Origin: Streptomyces phaeofaciens
Lineage (GTDB): Bacteria > Actinomycetota > Actinomycetes > Streptomycetales > Streptomycetaceae
DNA length: 64,000 nt
Assembly (NCBI RefSeq): GCF_014648915.1
Contig: NZ_BMSA01000010.1
Location: forward strand, 1 to 64,000
Reading direction: 5' to 3'
The notes beneath the pieces are model-generated. The model made no database searches, was not told the DNA's origin, and was given only the letters and a program-made list of their open reading frames with translations. Position 1 is the stretch's first letter; each line of letters starts with the position of its first letter. The position numbers and the translations under genes are program-made. Shown here in pieces: positions 32,203 to 40,453 of this stretch.

Positions 32203-33396
32203 ATGTCCCTCGTACAGTCCTTGCGCCGTTCCTCCACATCACTGGGCACCTTCGCCCAGAAGTCGGATGCCGCCGCCCGCGCCGCGAAGGAAATCGGTGA
32301 CAAAGCCCGGACCGCGGACTCCGGGCTCAAGAACCTCAAGTCGTCCGCCCAGAACTCACAGAGCGAACTGAAAAAACTCAAGACCACCTCCGACCAGGCC
32401 GAGAAGTCCATCGGCAAGGCCGGCAGAACCGGTTCCACCGCCGGCAAGAACCTCGGAAAGTACGAGTCCGGGGCGAGCAAGGCGGCCAAGGGCCAGGACA
32501 AGATGAACAAGTCGATGAAGGGCAACTTCTTCGGCATGCTCATGGACCTGCTGCGGCCTCTCATCGAGAAGGTCGTCGAGATGGCGACCAAGTCGAAGAC
32601 CATGCAGAAGGTCCTCAAGACGGCCTTCGGTGTCATCAAGTCCGTGATCAGCAGCGTCATGAAGGCCATCGGGCCGATCATGAAGAACGCCGCGAAGCTG
32701 ATCAAGTCGGTCTGGAGCGGCATCAAGAAGGCCGTCTCGGCCGTCGTGAAGGCGATCGCCACGGTCATCAAGACCTACGTCAACATCTGGAAGAAGGTCA
32801 TCAGCACCGCGCTGAAGGCCATCAAGACGGTCGTCTCCAGCGTGTGGAAGGGCATCAAGGCCGTCATCTCACCGGTCGTCAACTGGGTCAAGTCCGCGAT
32901 CCCGAACGCCTTCCGGGCCGTCAAGGACAAGCTGTCCAGCATCTGGGGCGGCCTCAAGGGCATCGCAGGGCGGGCCTTCGACGGCATCAAGAGCGCGGTC
33001 AAGGGACCGATCAACGCGGTCATCGGCATCATCAACCGTGCGATCGGCGCCCTCAACGGCATCAAGGTCTCGATCCCGGGCTGGGTGCCCGGCGTCGGCG
33101 GCAAGACCTTCGGTGTCAGCCTGCCGAAGATCCCCATGCTGGCCGCCGGCGGTGTCGTCATGCCCCGCTCCGGCGGAGTCCCGGCGATCCTCGCCGAGGC
33201 CGGTGAGGCGGAGGCCGTGCTGCCGCTGAGCAAGCTCGACCGGCTGCTGCGGCGGACCGCCGCCCAGGGCCGGGCGTACACCGGGTCCGCCGGGACGGAC
33301 GGCGCGCTGCACATCGAGCACTACTACGCGGCCGAGAACACGAGTCCCCAGCGGACGGCGGACGCCCTCATGTTCCTGGCGAAGGCGCGCGGATGA
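32203..33396 (+). CDS. Tape measure protein 1, short, with acid-free cationic segment
   Basis: 397 aa. Tape measure proteins set tail length and exit first into the target cell envelope. The N-terminal ~100 residues are coiled coil (ARAAKEIGDKARTADSGLKN). Residues 127-241 contain no Asp or Glu but many Lys and aliphatic residues, with repeated patterns such as SVWSGIKKAV, SVWKGIKAVI. The C-terminal region has GKTFGVSLPKIPMLAAGGVV and ends ADALMFLAKARG, both typical of actinophage tape measures. It is much shorter than usual (commonly 700-1500 aa). It overlaps the second tape measure gene by ATGA. Confidence 0.75.
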   Translation: MSLVQSLRRSSTSLGTFAQKSDAAARAAKEIGDKARTADSGLKNLKSSAQNSQSELKKLKTTSDQAEKSIGKAGRTGSTAGKNLGKYESGASKAAKGQDKMNKSMKGNFFGMLMDLLRPLIEKVVEMATKSKTMQKVLKTAFGVIKSVISSVMKAIGPIMKNAAKLIKSVWSGIKKAVSAVVKAIATVIKTYVNIWKKVISTALKAIKTVVSSVWKGIKAVISPVVNWVKSAIPNAFRAVKDKLSSIWGGLKGIAGRAFDGIKSAVKGPINAVIGIINRAIGALNGIKVSIPGWVPGVGGKTFGVSLPKIPMLAAGGVVMPRSGGVPAILAEAGEAEAVLPLSKLDRLLRRTAAQGRAYTGSAGTDGALHIEHYYAAENTSPQRTADALMFLAKARG

Positions 33397-34676
33397 GTGC
33401 CGCCGCAGTGTCCGCAGGCGGCATGACCGACCCTCTCGCCGGTGTCGCGTCCGCCCTGGCGTCCTTCCGCACCCGGATCGAGCGCGGCGGCAGCGTGCTC
33501 GGTGGACTCACCGCCCGGGTCAAGGAAGCCGCTTCGCAGGTGGGCCGGGTCCGCACCACCACGGACCAGGGCAGTGCCGCACTGCGCCAGGTGAAGGAGA
33601 ACGCGGAGTCCGCCACCCGTGCCGTTGCCAGAGCCGGACAGACCGCCGGCACCGCAGCCTCCGGCGTGAAGTCCTTCGGCTCCGCCGCCACGACCGCCAA
33701 CCGGTCTGTCACCGGACTCGGTTCCGCCGTCGGGCTGCTGGTCGCCCTCACCGGCCTCATCGACATCGCCGGTCCCCTCGGCGACCTCATGGGCGCCTTC
33801 GGCACCGCCATGACCATCGGCGCCGGCGTCATGCTGGTCGTCAACGCCCTCACCCGCGCCAATCCGATCGGCTTCGTCACCGGGCTGCTGCTCCCGGTCG
33901 CCGGCTGGCTGCTCGATCTCGCGATGAACTCCGAGACCGGGCAGCGGCTGACGGAGCAGCTCGCCACGCTCGTGCTGAAGTACGTCGAGGGATATCTGAC
34001 CGTCATGACCCCGGTGCTCAAGGGCATCGCGAGCGCGGTGAACACGTACGTCACCGGCTACCTCGCCGTGATCACCGGCGCGCTCACCGTCATCGGGGCC
34101 CTCGTCGGCACCGGGTTCGCCGTGCTGAAGGCGCTGACCACCGGGGACACCCGGGCGCTCAGCGGCAGGGTGTCGTCGATCTGGCGGGGGTTCAAGAACA
34201 CGGTCGAGCCCGCCCTGCGGTGGATCACCCAGGACGTCCCCCGGATGTTCACCCGGATCAAGGAGGCCACCTCCCGCACCCTCGACGCGATGGGCCGGTT
34301 CGTCACCACCGGCGCCCAGAGCTTCGCCGGTGTGGTCAAGGGGCCGGTCCAGGGGCTCATCGCCTTCGCCAACTGGGTCATCGACAAGCTCAACGGCCTC
34401 AGCTTCAGCCTCCTCGGCAAGAAGTTCGGCGTCGACCTGGACCGGATCCCGATGCTCGCCGAGGGCGGTGTCGCGGTCCCCGGCGCCTCTCCCCGGGCGG
34501 GCCGCGTGCTGCCGCTGACCGAGCTGGAGCGCCGTCGCGCCCGTGCCGGGGAGCGGCGCCGGTCCTCGGCCCCGCGGCGCCACCACATCAAGGAGTTCCA
34601 CGAGAACCGGGGTGCCGGCGCCCGCGGCACGGCGGAGGACCTGCTCTTCCTCGCCACCGCCCACGCATGCACCTGA
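33393..34676 (+). CDS. Tape measure protein 2, paralogue of the preceding gene
   Basis: 427 aa. Same architecture as the upstream gene: N-terminal coiled coil (AALRQVKENAESATRAVARA), then several hydrophobic helices (about residues 108-175 and 195-245), and a C-terminal region GKKFGVDLDRIPMLAEGGVA ending AEDLLFLATAHACT that aligns with the first. The start ATG overlaps the stop of the first gene by four bases, so they are made together. Two tandem tape-measure-like proteins are unusual; they may form a hetero-oligomeric ruler or one may be a specialised effector. Confidence 0.7.
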   Translation: MSAAAVSAGGMTDPLAGVASALASFRTRIERGGSVLGGLTARVKEAASQVGRVRTTTDQGSAALRQVKENAESATRAVARAGQTAGTAASGVKSFGSAATTANRSVTGLGSAVGLLVALTGLIDIAGPLGDLMGAFGTAMTIGAGVMLVVNALTRANPIGFVTGLLLPVAGWLLDLAMNSETGQRLTEQLATLVLKYVEGYLTVMTPVLKGIASAVNTYVTGYLAVITGALTVIGALVGTGFAVLKALTTGDTRALSGRVSSIWRGFKNTVEPALRWITQDVPRMFTRIKEATSRTLDAMGRFVTTGAQSFAGVVKGPVQGLIAFANWVIDKLNGLSFSLLGKKFGVDLDRIPMLAEGGVAVPGASPRAGRVLPLTELERRRARAGERRRSSAPRRHHIKEFHENRGAGARGTAEDLLFLATAHACT

Positions 34677-34701
34677 TCCCGAGAGCGAGGTGACGGCCGA
34701 C

Positions 34702-35631
34702 ATGGCCGAGACGACCACAACCGCATACACCGAGTACACCGAAGACACGACCCCCGGCTCACTCATCACCCGCGACGGGCAGATGCAGTGGGCCGGACTG
34801 CTGATGGGTCCCGGCACCCCGTACGAGATCGACCGGGCCGGGCTGAGCGGCTGGGAGGATCTGCCGGAGTACGACTCCTCCGACGCCGACCGCCCCACCG
34901 CCCACGGCGCCTGGCCGGGCGCCCGCTACGCCAAGCCCCGCAAGGTCGGCGGCACGGTGTGGACCGTCCCGCCGCAGGACGACACCGCCTCCTCGCTCGC
35001 CGCGACGCGCGCCCTGCGCCAGGCCCTGCTCCTCGGCGACCAGGAACGCTGGCTGGCGGTACGGCTGCACGGGGAGACGCTGGCCGTGCGGGCCCGGGTC
35101 AGCCAGCGGGTGCTGGCCGCCGACCGGACGTACACCACCCAGGGCGTCTCCCGGGCGTCCGTGCAGTGGTACGCCACCGACCCGCGCCGCTACTCGGTGA
35201 CCGAGCGGACGGCGGTGACCGGCGCCCCGCAGCCGGAGAGCGGTCTCACCTGGCCGCTGACCTGGCCGCTGTACTGGGGCCAGGCGGCCTCCACCGGCGA
35301 TGTCAACGCCGACAACGACGGTTCCGCGCCCACCCACCCGGTGATCACCTTCACCGGCCCGTGCGCCAACCCGACGGTGACCGACCGGGCCTCGGCCCAG
35401 CGGCTGCGCTACGAGATCGGGCTCGCCGCGGGCGACGAGCTGGTGGTGGACACCGCGGCCGGCACGGTCACCCTCAACGGCACCGCGTCCCGCCGGCACA
35501 CGGCGGCCGCCGACAGCAGCCCGGAGGAGCTGTTCGCGTTCGCCCCGGGCCGCGCCCAGCTGGCCTTCCGACCCGACACCTACGACACCGGCGCCCGGAT
35601 GACGGTGCGCTGGCGCGCAGCGGAGTGGTGA
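34702..35631 (+). CDS. Distal tail protein (Dit-like)
   Basis: 309 aa from the ATG at 34702; a GTG at 34690 is an alternative. Dit forms the ring joining the tail tube to the tip and fibres. Position directly after the tape measure and the motif WYATDPRRYSV (around residue 165), common in siphophage Dit proteins at the end of the first beta-domain, support the call. The C-terminal half has a galectin-like beta-rich composition (ELVVDTAAGTVTLNGTASRR). Confidence 0.75.
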   Translation: MAETTTTAYTEYTEDTTPGSLITRDGQMQWAGLLMGPGTPYEIDRAGLSGWEDLPEYDSSDADRPTAHGAWPGARYAKPRKVGGTVWTVPPQDDTASSLAATRALRQALLLGDQERWLAVRLHGETLAVRARVSQRVLAADRTYTTQGVSRASVQWYATDPRRYSVTERTAVTGAPQPESGLTWPLTWPLYWGQAASTGDVNADNDGSAPTHPVITFTGPCANPTVTDRASAQRLRYEIGLAAGDELVVDTAAGTVTLNGTASRRHTAAADSSPEELFAFAPGRAQLAFRPDTYDTGARMTVRWRAAEW

Positions 35632-35635
35632 TCAC

Positions 35636-36844
35636 ATGACCGTACGAGCGGCGTGGCTGACCGAGAACGGTCAGACGCGCGAGGACACCCGCCTCACCCT
35701 GTCCGGTCTGCTCACCGTCAACGCCTACGCCGCCGAGAACGTCCCGCTCAAGGCCCGCGGCGGCGTCGTCCCAGGCGGCCTCGCGCTCACCGGGGCCACC
35801 GGGGGCATGACCTTCACCATCGGCACCGGCCGCGCGTTCGTCCAGGGCGGCCGGAACAACCAGGGCGCCTACCCGGTCGCGGTGACCGAGCCGGAGACCC
35901 TGACCGTGCCCGCGGGCGACGCCCAGTACAACCGGATCGACCTCGTCGAACTCGTCGTCCGGGACGGCGTCTACGACGGCACCGCGGAGACCGCGGCCCT
36001 GGTCCGCCTGGTCCAGGGCACCCCAGCGGCCACCCCGGTGGTGCCGAACACGCCCGACGGCAGCGCCCTGCCGCTCTACCGGATCCTGGTGCCCAAGGGG
36101 GCGTCCGCCGGCACCGGCGGCCTTGACTGGGCCTCCGCGGTCACCAACCTGCGCTACCCGACGGTCGCCCTCGGCGGGATCGTCCCCGCCGGCAACTTCA
36201 ACGGCGCGTACGCCGGCCAGTACCGCGAGGACTCCGGTGTGCTCCAGCGCTGGGACGGCACCGCCTGGGTGCCGTACCCGAGGTCGGTCGGAGGGATCGC
36301 CCCGTCCGCGCCCCTGCTCGTCGACGGCAGCTACACCGGCCAGTACCGGGAGGACGCCGCAGGACTGCTCCAGCGCTGGAACGGCAGCGCCTGGCAGTAC
36401 GCGGAGGGCCGGACGACGATCCTGCTCAGCGCCTCGCAGACCGCCCCGCAGTCCGTGGCCAGCGGCAACTGGACGCAGATCACCCTCAACTCCGTCGACG
36501 TGGACGACGCGGGCGGCTGGACCGGCTCGAACACCTACACCGTGCCGCGGGCCGGGTGGTGGCGGCTGTCCTTCTCGGTGAGCTGGTTCTCGGAGTCCCT
36601 CACCTCGTCGCCCACCGGGTCGCGCGGGGCGCGCCTGCACCTCAACGGCGCCGGTGTCTCACGGGCCACCTGGCTGGTCGGCGCCGGGCCGCTCGCCACC
36701 AGCGTCGGCGGGAGCTGCCTGCTCAGGCTGGCGGTCGGCGACCGGCTCGCGCTGTTCGGACTCCAGAGCTCGGGGACCACCGTCACCGCTCTCGGCGGCT
36801 CCGGCTACGCCTCGAACCTCACCGCCGAGTGGCTCAGGTCCTGA
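35636..36844 (+). CDS. Tail fibre / receptor-binding paralogue 1
   Basis: 402 aa. The conserved N-terminal module (about residues 1-185) starts TVRAAWLTENGQTREDTRLT and contains AYPVAVTEPETLTVPAGDAQ, YNRIDLVELVVRDGVYD and QGTPAATP. Two GQYRED-X-LQRW repeats follow (GAYAGQYREDSGVLQRWDG and SYTGQYREDAAGLLQRWNG). The C-terminal ~140 residues (SASQTAPQSVASGNWTQITL, NTYTVPRAGWWRLSFSVSW) resemble C1q/TNF-like jelly rolls. It probably binds surface carbohydrate of the target cell. First of four tandem paralogues. Confidence 0.7.
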   Translation: MTVRAAWLTENGQTREDTRLTLSGLLTVNAYAAENVPLKARGGVVPGGLALTGATGGMTFTIGTGRAFVQGGRNNQGAYPVAVTEPETLTVPAGDAQYNRIDLVELVVRDGVYDGTAETAALVRLVQGTPAATPVVPNTPDGSALPLYRILVPKGASAGTGGLDWASAVTNLRYPTVALGGIVPAGNFNGAYAGQYREDSGVLQRWDGTAWVPYPRSVGGIAPSAPLLVDGSYTGQYREDAAGLLQRWNGSAWQYAEGRTTILLSASQTAPQSVASGNWTQITLNSVDVDDAGGWTGSNTYTVPRAGWWRLSFSVSWFSESLTSSPTGSRGARLHLNGAGVSRATWLVGAGPLATSVGGSCLLRLAVGDRLALFGLQSSGTTVTALGGSGYASNLTAEWLRS

Positions 36845-36893
36845 CGCCCCCTCACCGTCCGTTCCCCCTCCGGAGATCACAGGAGACCAGCAG

Positions 36894-38114
36894 ATGAACC
36901 TGCGCAGCTCATGGGTGGCCGAGACCGGCCAGACCCGCGAGGACACCCGACTCACCCAGATCGGCGCCACCACGCCGGCCAACCCCCTGGAGGTCCGCTC
37001 CGGCATCCTGCCCGGCTCCTACGACGGGCAGTACCGGATGTCCGGGTTCTGGATGGAGGGCGGCGCCGGCACCATGACCGCCACGGTCCACGAGGGCCGG
37101 GCCGTCGTCCAGGCCGACAGCAACCAGGGCGCCTACCCGGTCGCGCTGGCCGAGCAGCTGAACCTCACCTTCGCCGACGGCGACGCCGTCTACGACCGGA
37201 TCGACGTCGTCGTCCTGCGGATCTACGACCGCCTGTACGACAACACCGGCTTCACCAAGGCCGCCGTCGAGATCGTCAAGGGCACCCCGGCCGCCACCCC
37301 GGCCGCGCCCGCGCTCCCCGGCATCGCGCTGCCGGTCTACCGGGTGCTGGTCCCGCGCGGCCGCAGCGCCGGCAACGGCGGCATCAGCTGGAACACCGAC
37401 GTGACGGACCTGCGCACCCCCGTCGTCGCCCTCGGCGGCATCCTCCCGGTGTACGGCGACACCGGCAACGGCGCCTACCCGGGCCAGTACCGGGACTCCG
37501 GCGGCGCCCTCCAGCGCTGGGACGGCTCCGCCTGGGTGTCGTACCCGAGCGCGCTGGGCGGGATCGCCCCGGCAGGCGCGGTCACCACGGCCAGCTACAC
37601 CGGCCAGTACCGCGACTCCTCCGACGGCCGGCTCCAGCGCTGGAACGGCTCGACCTGGGTGTCGTACCAGCCGGTCCCCACCTGGACCGACTACACACCG
37701 GTCTGGGGCGCCGAGTCCGGCACCGCGCCCGCGATCGGCAACGGCACCCTGGCCGGGTCGTACGCCAGGACGGGCACCGTCGTGCACGTCCGGATCTATC
37801 TGAAGATCGGCTCCACGACCAACCTGACGGCCCAGGGCACCAACGGCAACTGGTACTTCTCGCTGCCGACGCCGCCGCTCGCGACGACCTGGAAGCTGGC
37901 CGGGCGGGTGCTGAACACCCTCGGCTTCGACGCCTCCGCCGGCACCCAGTACCCGGGCAGCGCGGAACTGTCGACCGCGAACGGCGGCAGCGCGCGCCGG
38001 CTGCGCGAGTCCCTGAAGCAGGCCAATGCCTACTGGGACAAGGCCTTCCCGTTCGCCTGGGCCGTCAACGACGAGCTGTCGATCCACGGAACCTACGAAG
38101 CCGCCGCCCTCTGA
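36894..38114 (+). CDS. Tail fibre / receptor-binding paralogue 2
   Basis: 406 aa from the ATG at 36894 with AGGAG nine bases upstream. Shares the N-terminal module with its neighbours (WVAETGQTREDTRLTQIGAT, YDRIDVVVLRIYDRLYDNT, VEIVKGTPAATPAAP) and has two PGQYRDSGGALQRWDG-type repeats. The C-terminal domain differs from paralogue 1: TWTDYTPVWGAESGTAPAIG, VVHVRIYLKIGSTTNL, ending DELSIHGTYEAAAL. That domain type is related to the one in paralogue 4. Upstream in-frame codons overlap the previous gene and are not used. Confidence 0.7.
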   Translation: MNLRSSWVAETGQTREDTRLTQIGATTPANPLEVRSGILPGSYDGQYRMSGFWMEGGAGTMTATVHEGRAVVQADSNQGAYPVALAEQLNLTFADGDAVYDRIDVVVLRIYDRLYDNTGFTKAAVEIVKGTPAATPAAPALPGIALPVYRVLVPRGRSAGNGGISWNTDVTDLRTPVVALGGILPVYGDTGNGAYPGQYRDSGGALQRWDGSAWVSYPSALGGIAPAGAVTTASYTGQYRDSSDGRLQRWNGSTWVSYQPVPTWTDYTPVWGAESGTAPAIGNGTLAGSYARTGTVVHVRIYLKIGSTTNLTAQGTNGNWYFSLPTPPLATTWKLAGRVLNTLGFDASAGTQYPGSAELSTANGGSARRLRESLKQANAYWDKAFPFAWAVNDELSIHGTYEAAAL

Positions 38115-38136
38115 CGCCCGACGCGAAGGAACCGCC

Positions 38137-39327
38137 ATGAACGCACGCTCCGCCTGGCTGTCCCCGGACGGCCAGACCCGGGAGGACACCCGGGTCACCC
38201 AGACCGGGGCACTCACCCCGGTCACCGACATCAAGGGGCGTTCCGGTGTCCTGCCCGGCTCGGAGAACGGCCTGTACCGGGTCACCGGCCTGTGGCTGAA
38301 CGGCACCGCCGGCGGCATGACCGCCACCGTGGGCGTCGGCCGGGCCGTGATCCAGTCCACGGTGGCACGCGGCGCCTACCCGGTGGCCGTCACCGATCCG
38401 GTCCCGCTCACCTTCGCCGACGGCGACTCCCAGTACGGCCGGATCGACCTGGTCGTCCTGCGGATCTACGACCACGCCCACGACGGCTCCGGCCGCGCCG
38501 AGGCCGCCGTCGAGATCGTCCAGGGCACCCCGGCCGCCACCCCGTCCGCGCCGGCCGCCCCGGACGTGTCCCTCGTCCTGTTCACCGTCGCCGTCGCCAA
38601 GAACACCGCGACCGGCACCGGCGGCATCGCCTGGGACACCGCCCGGGTCGACCTGCGCCCCACCACCGTGCCGGCGGGCGGCATCCTGCCGACCCGCTCC
38701 GACGACACCGCGCCCGGCGGCTACCCCGGCCACTACCGGGACGTGGGCGACACCCTGCAACGCTGGAGCTCCACCGCCTGGGTGCCCTACCCGAAGGGCA
38801 TCGGCGGGATCGTCCCGGCCGGGGTGCTGACCACCGGCGGGTACCCCGGCCAGTACCGGGACTCCTCCCTGGGGCAGCTCCAGCGCTGGAACGGCGGCAC
38901 CTGGCAGCCCGCCGTACCGGGACCGGCGTTCGCCTCGTCGCTGGACGCCGGCTCCACCACCTCGACGACGTACACCGCCGCCCTGCTGGACACCTCCGTC
39001 GCGGCGCTCACCGTCACCTTCACCGCCCCGCCGTCCGGCTCCGTGATCATCGGCCTCGGCGCGCGGATGTACACCAAGGACAGCGAGACCGCCTCCGCGC
39101 ACATGTCCCCGCAGGTCACGCTGGGCTCCACGGTGGTCTGGGCGGCGGACGACGAGCGCGCCGCGTCGTGCTCGGGTGCCGTCAACACGTCGGTCTCGAC
39201 CCAGCTGCGCCTGAACTCGCTGATCGCCGGCTCCACCTACACGGTCACCGCGATGCACCGGTCGACCAGCAGCACCGTCGTCTGCTGGTTCGACACGCTC
39301 TACCTGCGCGTCGACCCGATCGCCTGA
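38137..39327 (+). CDS. Tail fibre / receptor-binding paralogue 3
   Basis: 396 aa from the ATG at 38137 (GAAGGA upstream). N-terminal module SAWLSPDGQTREDTRVTQTG, GAYPVAVTDPVPLTFADGDS, RIDLVVLRIYDHAHDGSGRA; two GYPGxYRD-LQRW repeats. The C-terminal domain (ASSLDAGSTTSTTYTAALLD, VIIGLGARMYTKDSETASAH, ending FDTLYLRVDPIA) is a beta-rich type not shared with the other three. This suggests a different receptor or ligand. Confidence 0.7.
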   Translation: MNARSAWLSPDGQTREDTRVTQTGALTPVTDIKGRSGVLPGSENGLYRVTGLWLNGTAGGMTATVGVGRAVIQSTVARGAYPVAVTDPVPLTFADGDSQYGRIDLVVLRIYDHAHDGSGRAEAAVEIVQGTPAATPSAPAAPDVSLVLFTVAVAKNTATGTGGIAWDTARVDLRPTTVPAGGILPTRSDDTAPGGYPGHYRDVGDTLQRWSSTAWVPYPKGIGGIVPAGVLTTGGYPGQYRDSSLGQLQRWNGGTWQPAVPGPAFASSLDAGSTTSTTYTAALLDTSVAALTVTFTAPPSGSVIIGLGARMYTKDSETASAHMSPQVTLGSTVVWAADDERAASCSGAVNTSVSTQLRLNSLIAGSTYTVTAMHRSTSSTVVCWFDTLYLRVDPIA

Positions 39328-39355
39328 CCTCCCGCCCTTCCGAAAGGAGTCGACC

Positions 39356-40453
39356 ATGCCCGTCCGTTCCGGATGGCTCTCCCACGACGGCCAGTCCCGC
39401 GAGGACACCCGGCTCGTCTCACTGGGCGCCCTCACCCCGACCTCACCGGTCGCCACCCGCTCCGGCGTCCTGCCGGGCTCCTCCGACGGCCAGTCGCGGA
39501 TCTCCGGCTTCACCGTCGACGGCGTCGCCGGCACCATGTCCGCCACCGTCCACCCGGGCCGGGCCGTCGTCCAGGGCGCCGACGCCCAGGGCGCGTACCC
39601 GGTCGCCCTCGCCGAGAACCAGACGCTGACCTTCGCCGACGGCGACGCCCAGTACCACCGGATCGACCTGGTCGTCCTGCGCGTCTACGACGACGCCTAC
39701 GACGGCTCCGGCCGCACCGAGGCCGTCATCGAGATCGTCCGGGGAACCCCGGCCGCCACCCCGGCCGTGCCCGCCACCCCGGCCGTGTCGATCCCGCTGT
39801 ACGAGGTCGTCATCGCCACCAAGGCGAGCGCCGGCACCGGCGGCATCGCCTGGGCCTCGGCCCTCACCGGCCGCCGTACCGCCACGGTCGGCGTCGGCGG
39901 CATCCTCCCGGTGACCACGGACACCTCCAACGGCGCCTACCCCGGCCAGTACCGCGACCTGGGCGGCCAGCTCCAGCGCTGGACCGGCACCGCCTGGGCC
40001 GACTACCCGGTGCTGCCGGCCTGGCAGAGCTGGACGCCCGCCTGGACGACGAACACCGGCAACGCCCTGCCGTCGTACGGCAACGCCGTGGTGAGCGGCC
40101 GGTACCTGAAGCACGGCAGGACCGTGCACGCCAACTTCACCGTCGTCTTCGGCACCACCACGACCTACGGCACCAGCCCCACCGCGTCCGACAACTGGCG
40201 GTTCTCGCTGCCGGTGCCGGCCTCGGCGGCCCAGTCGGTCGTCGGATTCGCCGAACTCGCCGTGGACAACACCAGCCGGATCGTCTCCCGGGTGCAGATC
40301 GGCACCACCGGCACCTTCGAACTGGTGATCTCCACGGGCCGCTCCAGCGGGGCCGCGCTCGCCAACACAGGTCTCGTCGACGCCCTCTCGCCCTGGACCT
40401 GGGCGAGCGGCAACTCCCTCCTCGGCACGCTCACCTACGAGGCCGCCGCATGA
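39356..40453 (+). CDS. Tail fibre / receptor-binding paralogue 4
   Basis: 365 aa. N-terminal module SGWLSHDGQSREDTRLVSLG, HRIDLVVLRVYDDAYDGSGR, IEIVRGTPAATPAVP; only one PGQYRDLGGQLQRWTG repeat. C-terminal domain AWQSWTPAWTTNTGNALPSY, GRYLKHGRTVHANFTVVFG, ending LLGTLTYEAAA is of the same type as paralogue 2. Its stop overlaps the start of the hub-like gene (ATGA), so the fibre block is translationally joined to the tip genes. Confidence 0.7.
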   Translation: MPVRSGWLSHDGQSREDTRLVSLGALTPTSPVATRSGVLPGSSDGQSRISGFTVDGVAGTMSATVHPGRAVVQGADAQGAYPVALAENQTLTFADGDAQYHRIDLVVLRVYDDAYDGSGRTEAVIEIVRGTPAATPAVPATPAVSIPLYEVVIATKASAGTGGIAWASALTGRRTATVGVGGILPVTTDTSNGAYPGQYRDLGGQLQRWTGTAWADYPVLPAWQSWTPAWTTNTGNALPSYGNAVVSGRYLKHGRTVHANFTVVFGTTTTYGTSPTASDNWRFSLPVPASAAQSVVGFAELAVDNTSRIVSRVQIGTTGTFELVISTGRSSGAALANTGLVDALSPWTWASGNSLLGTLTYEAAA

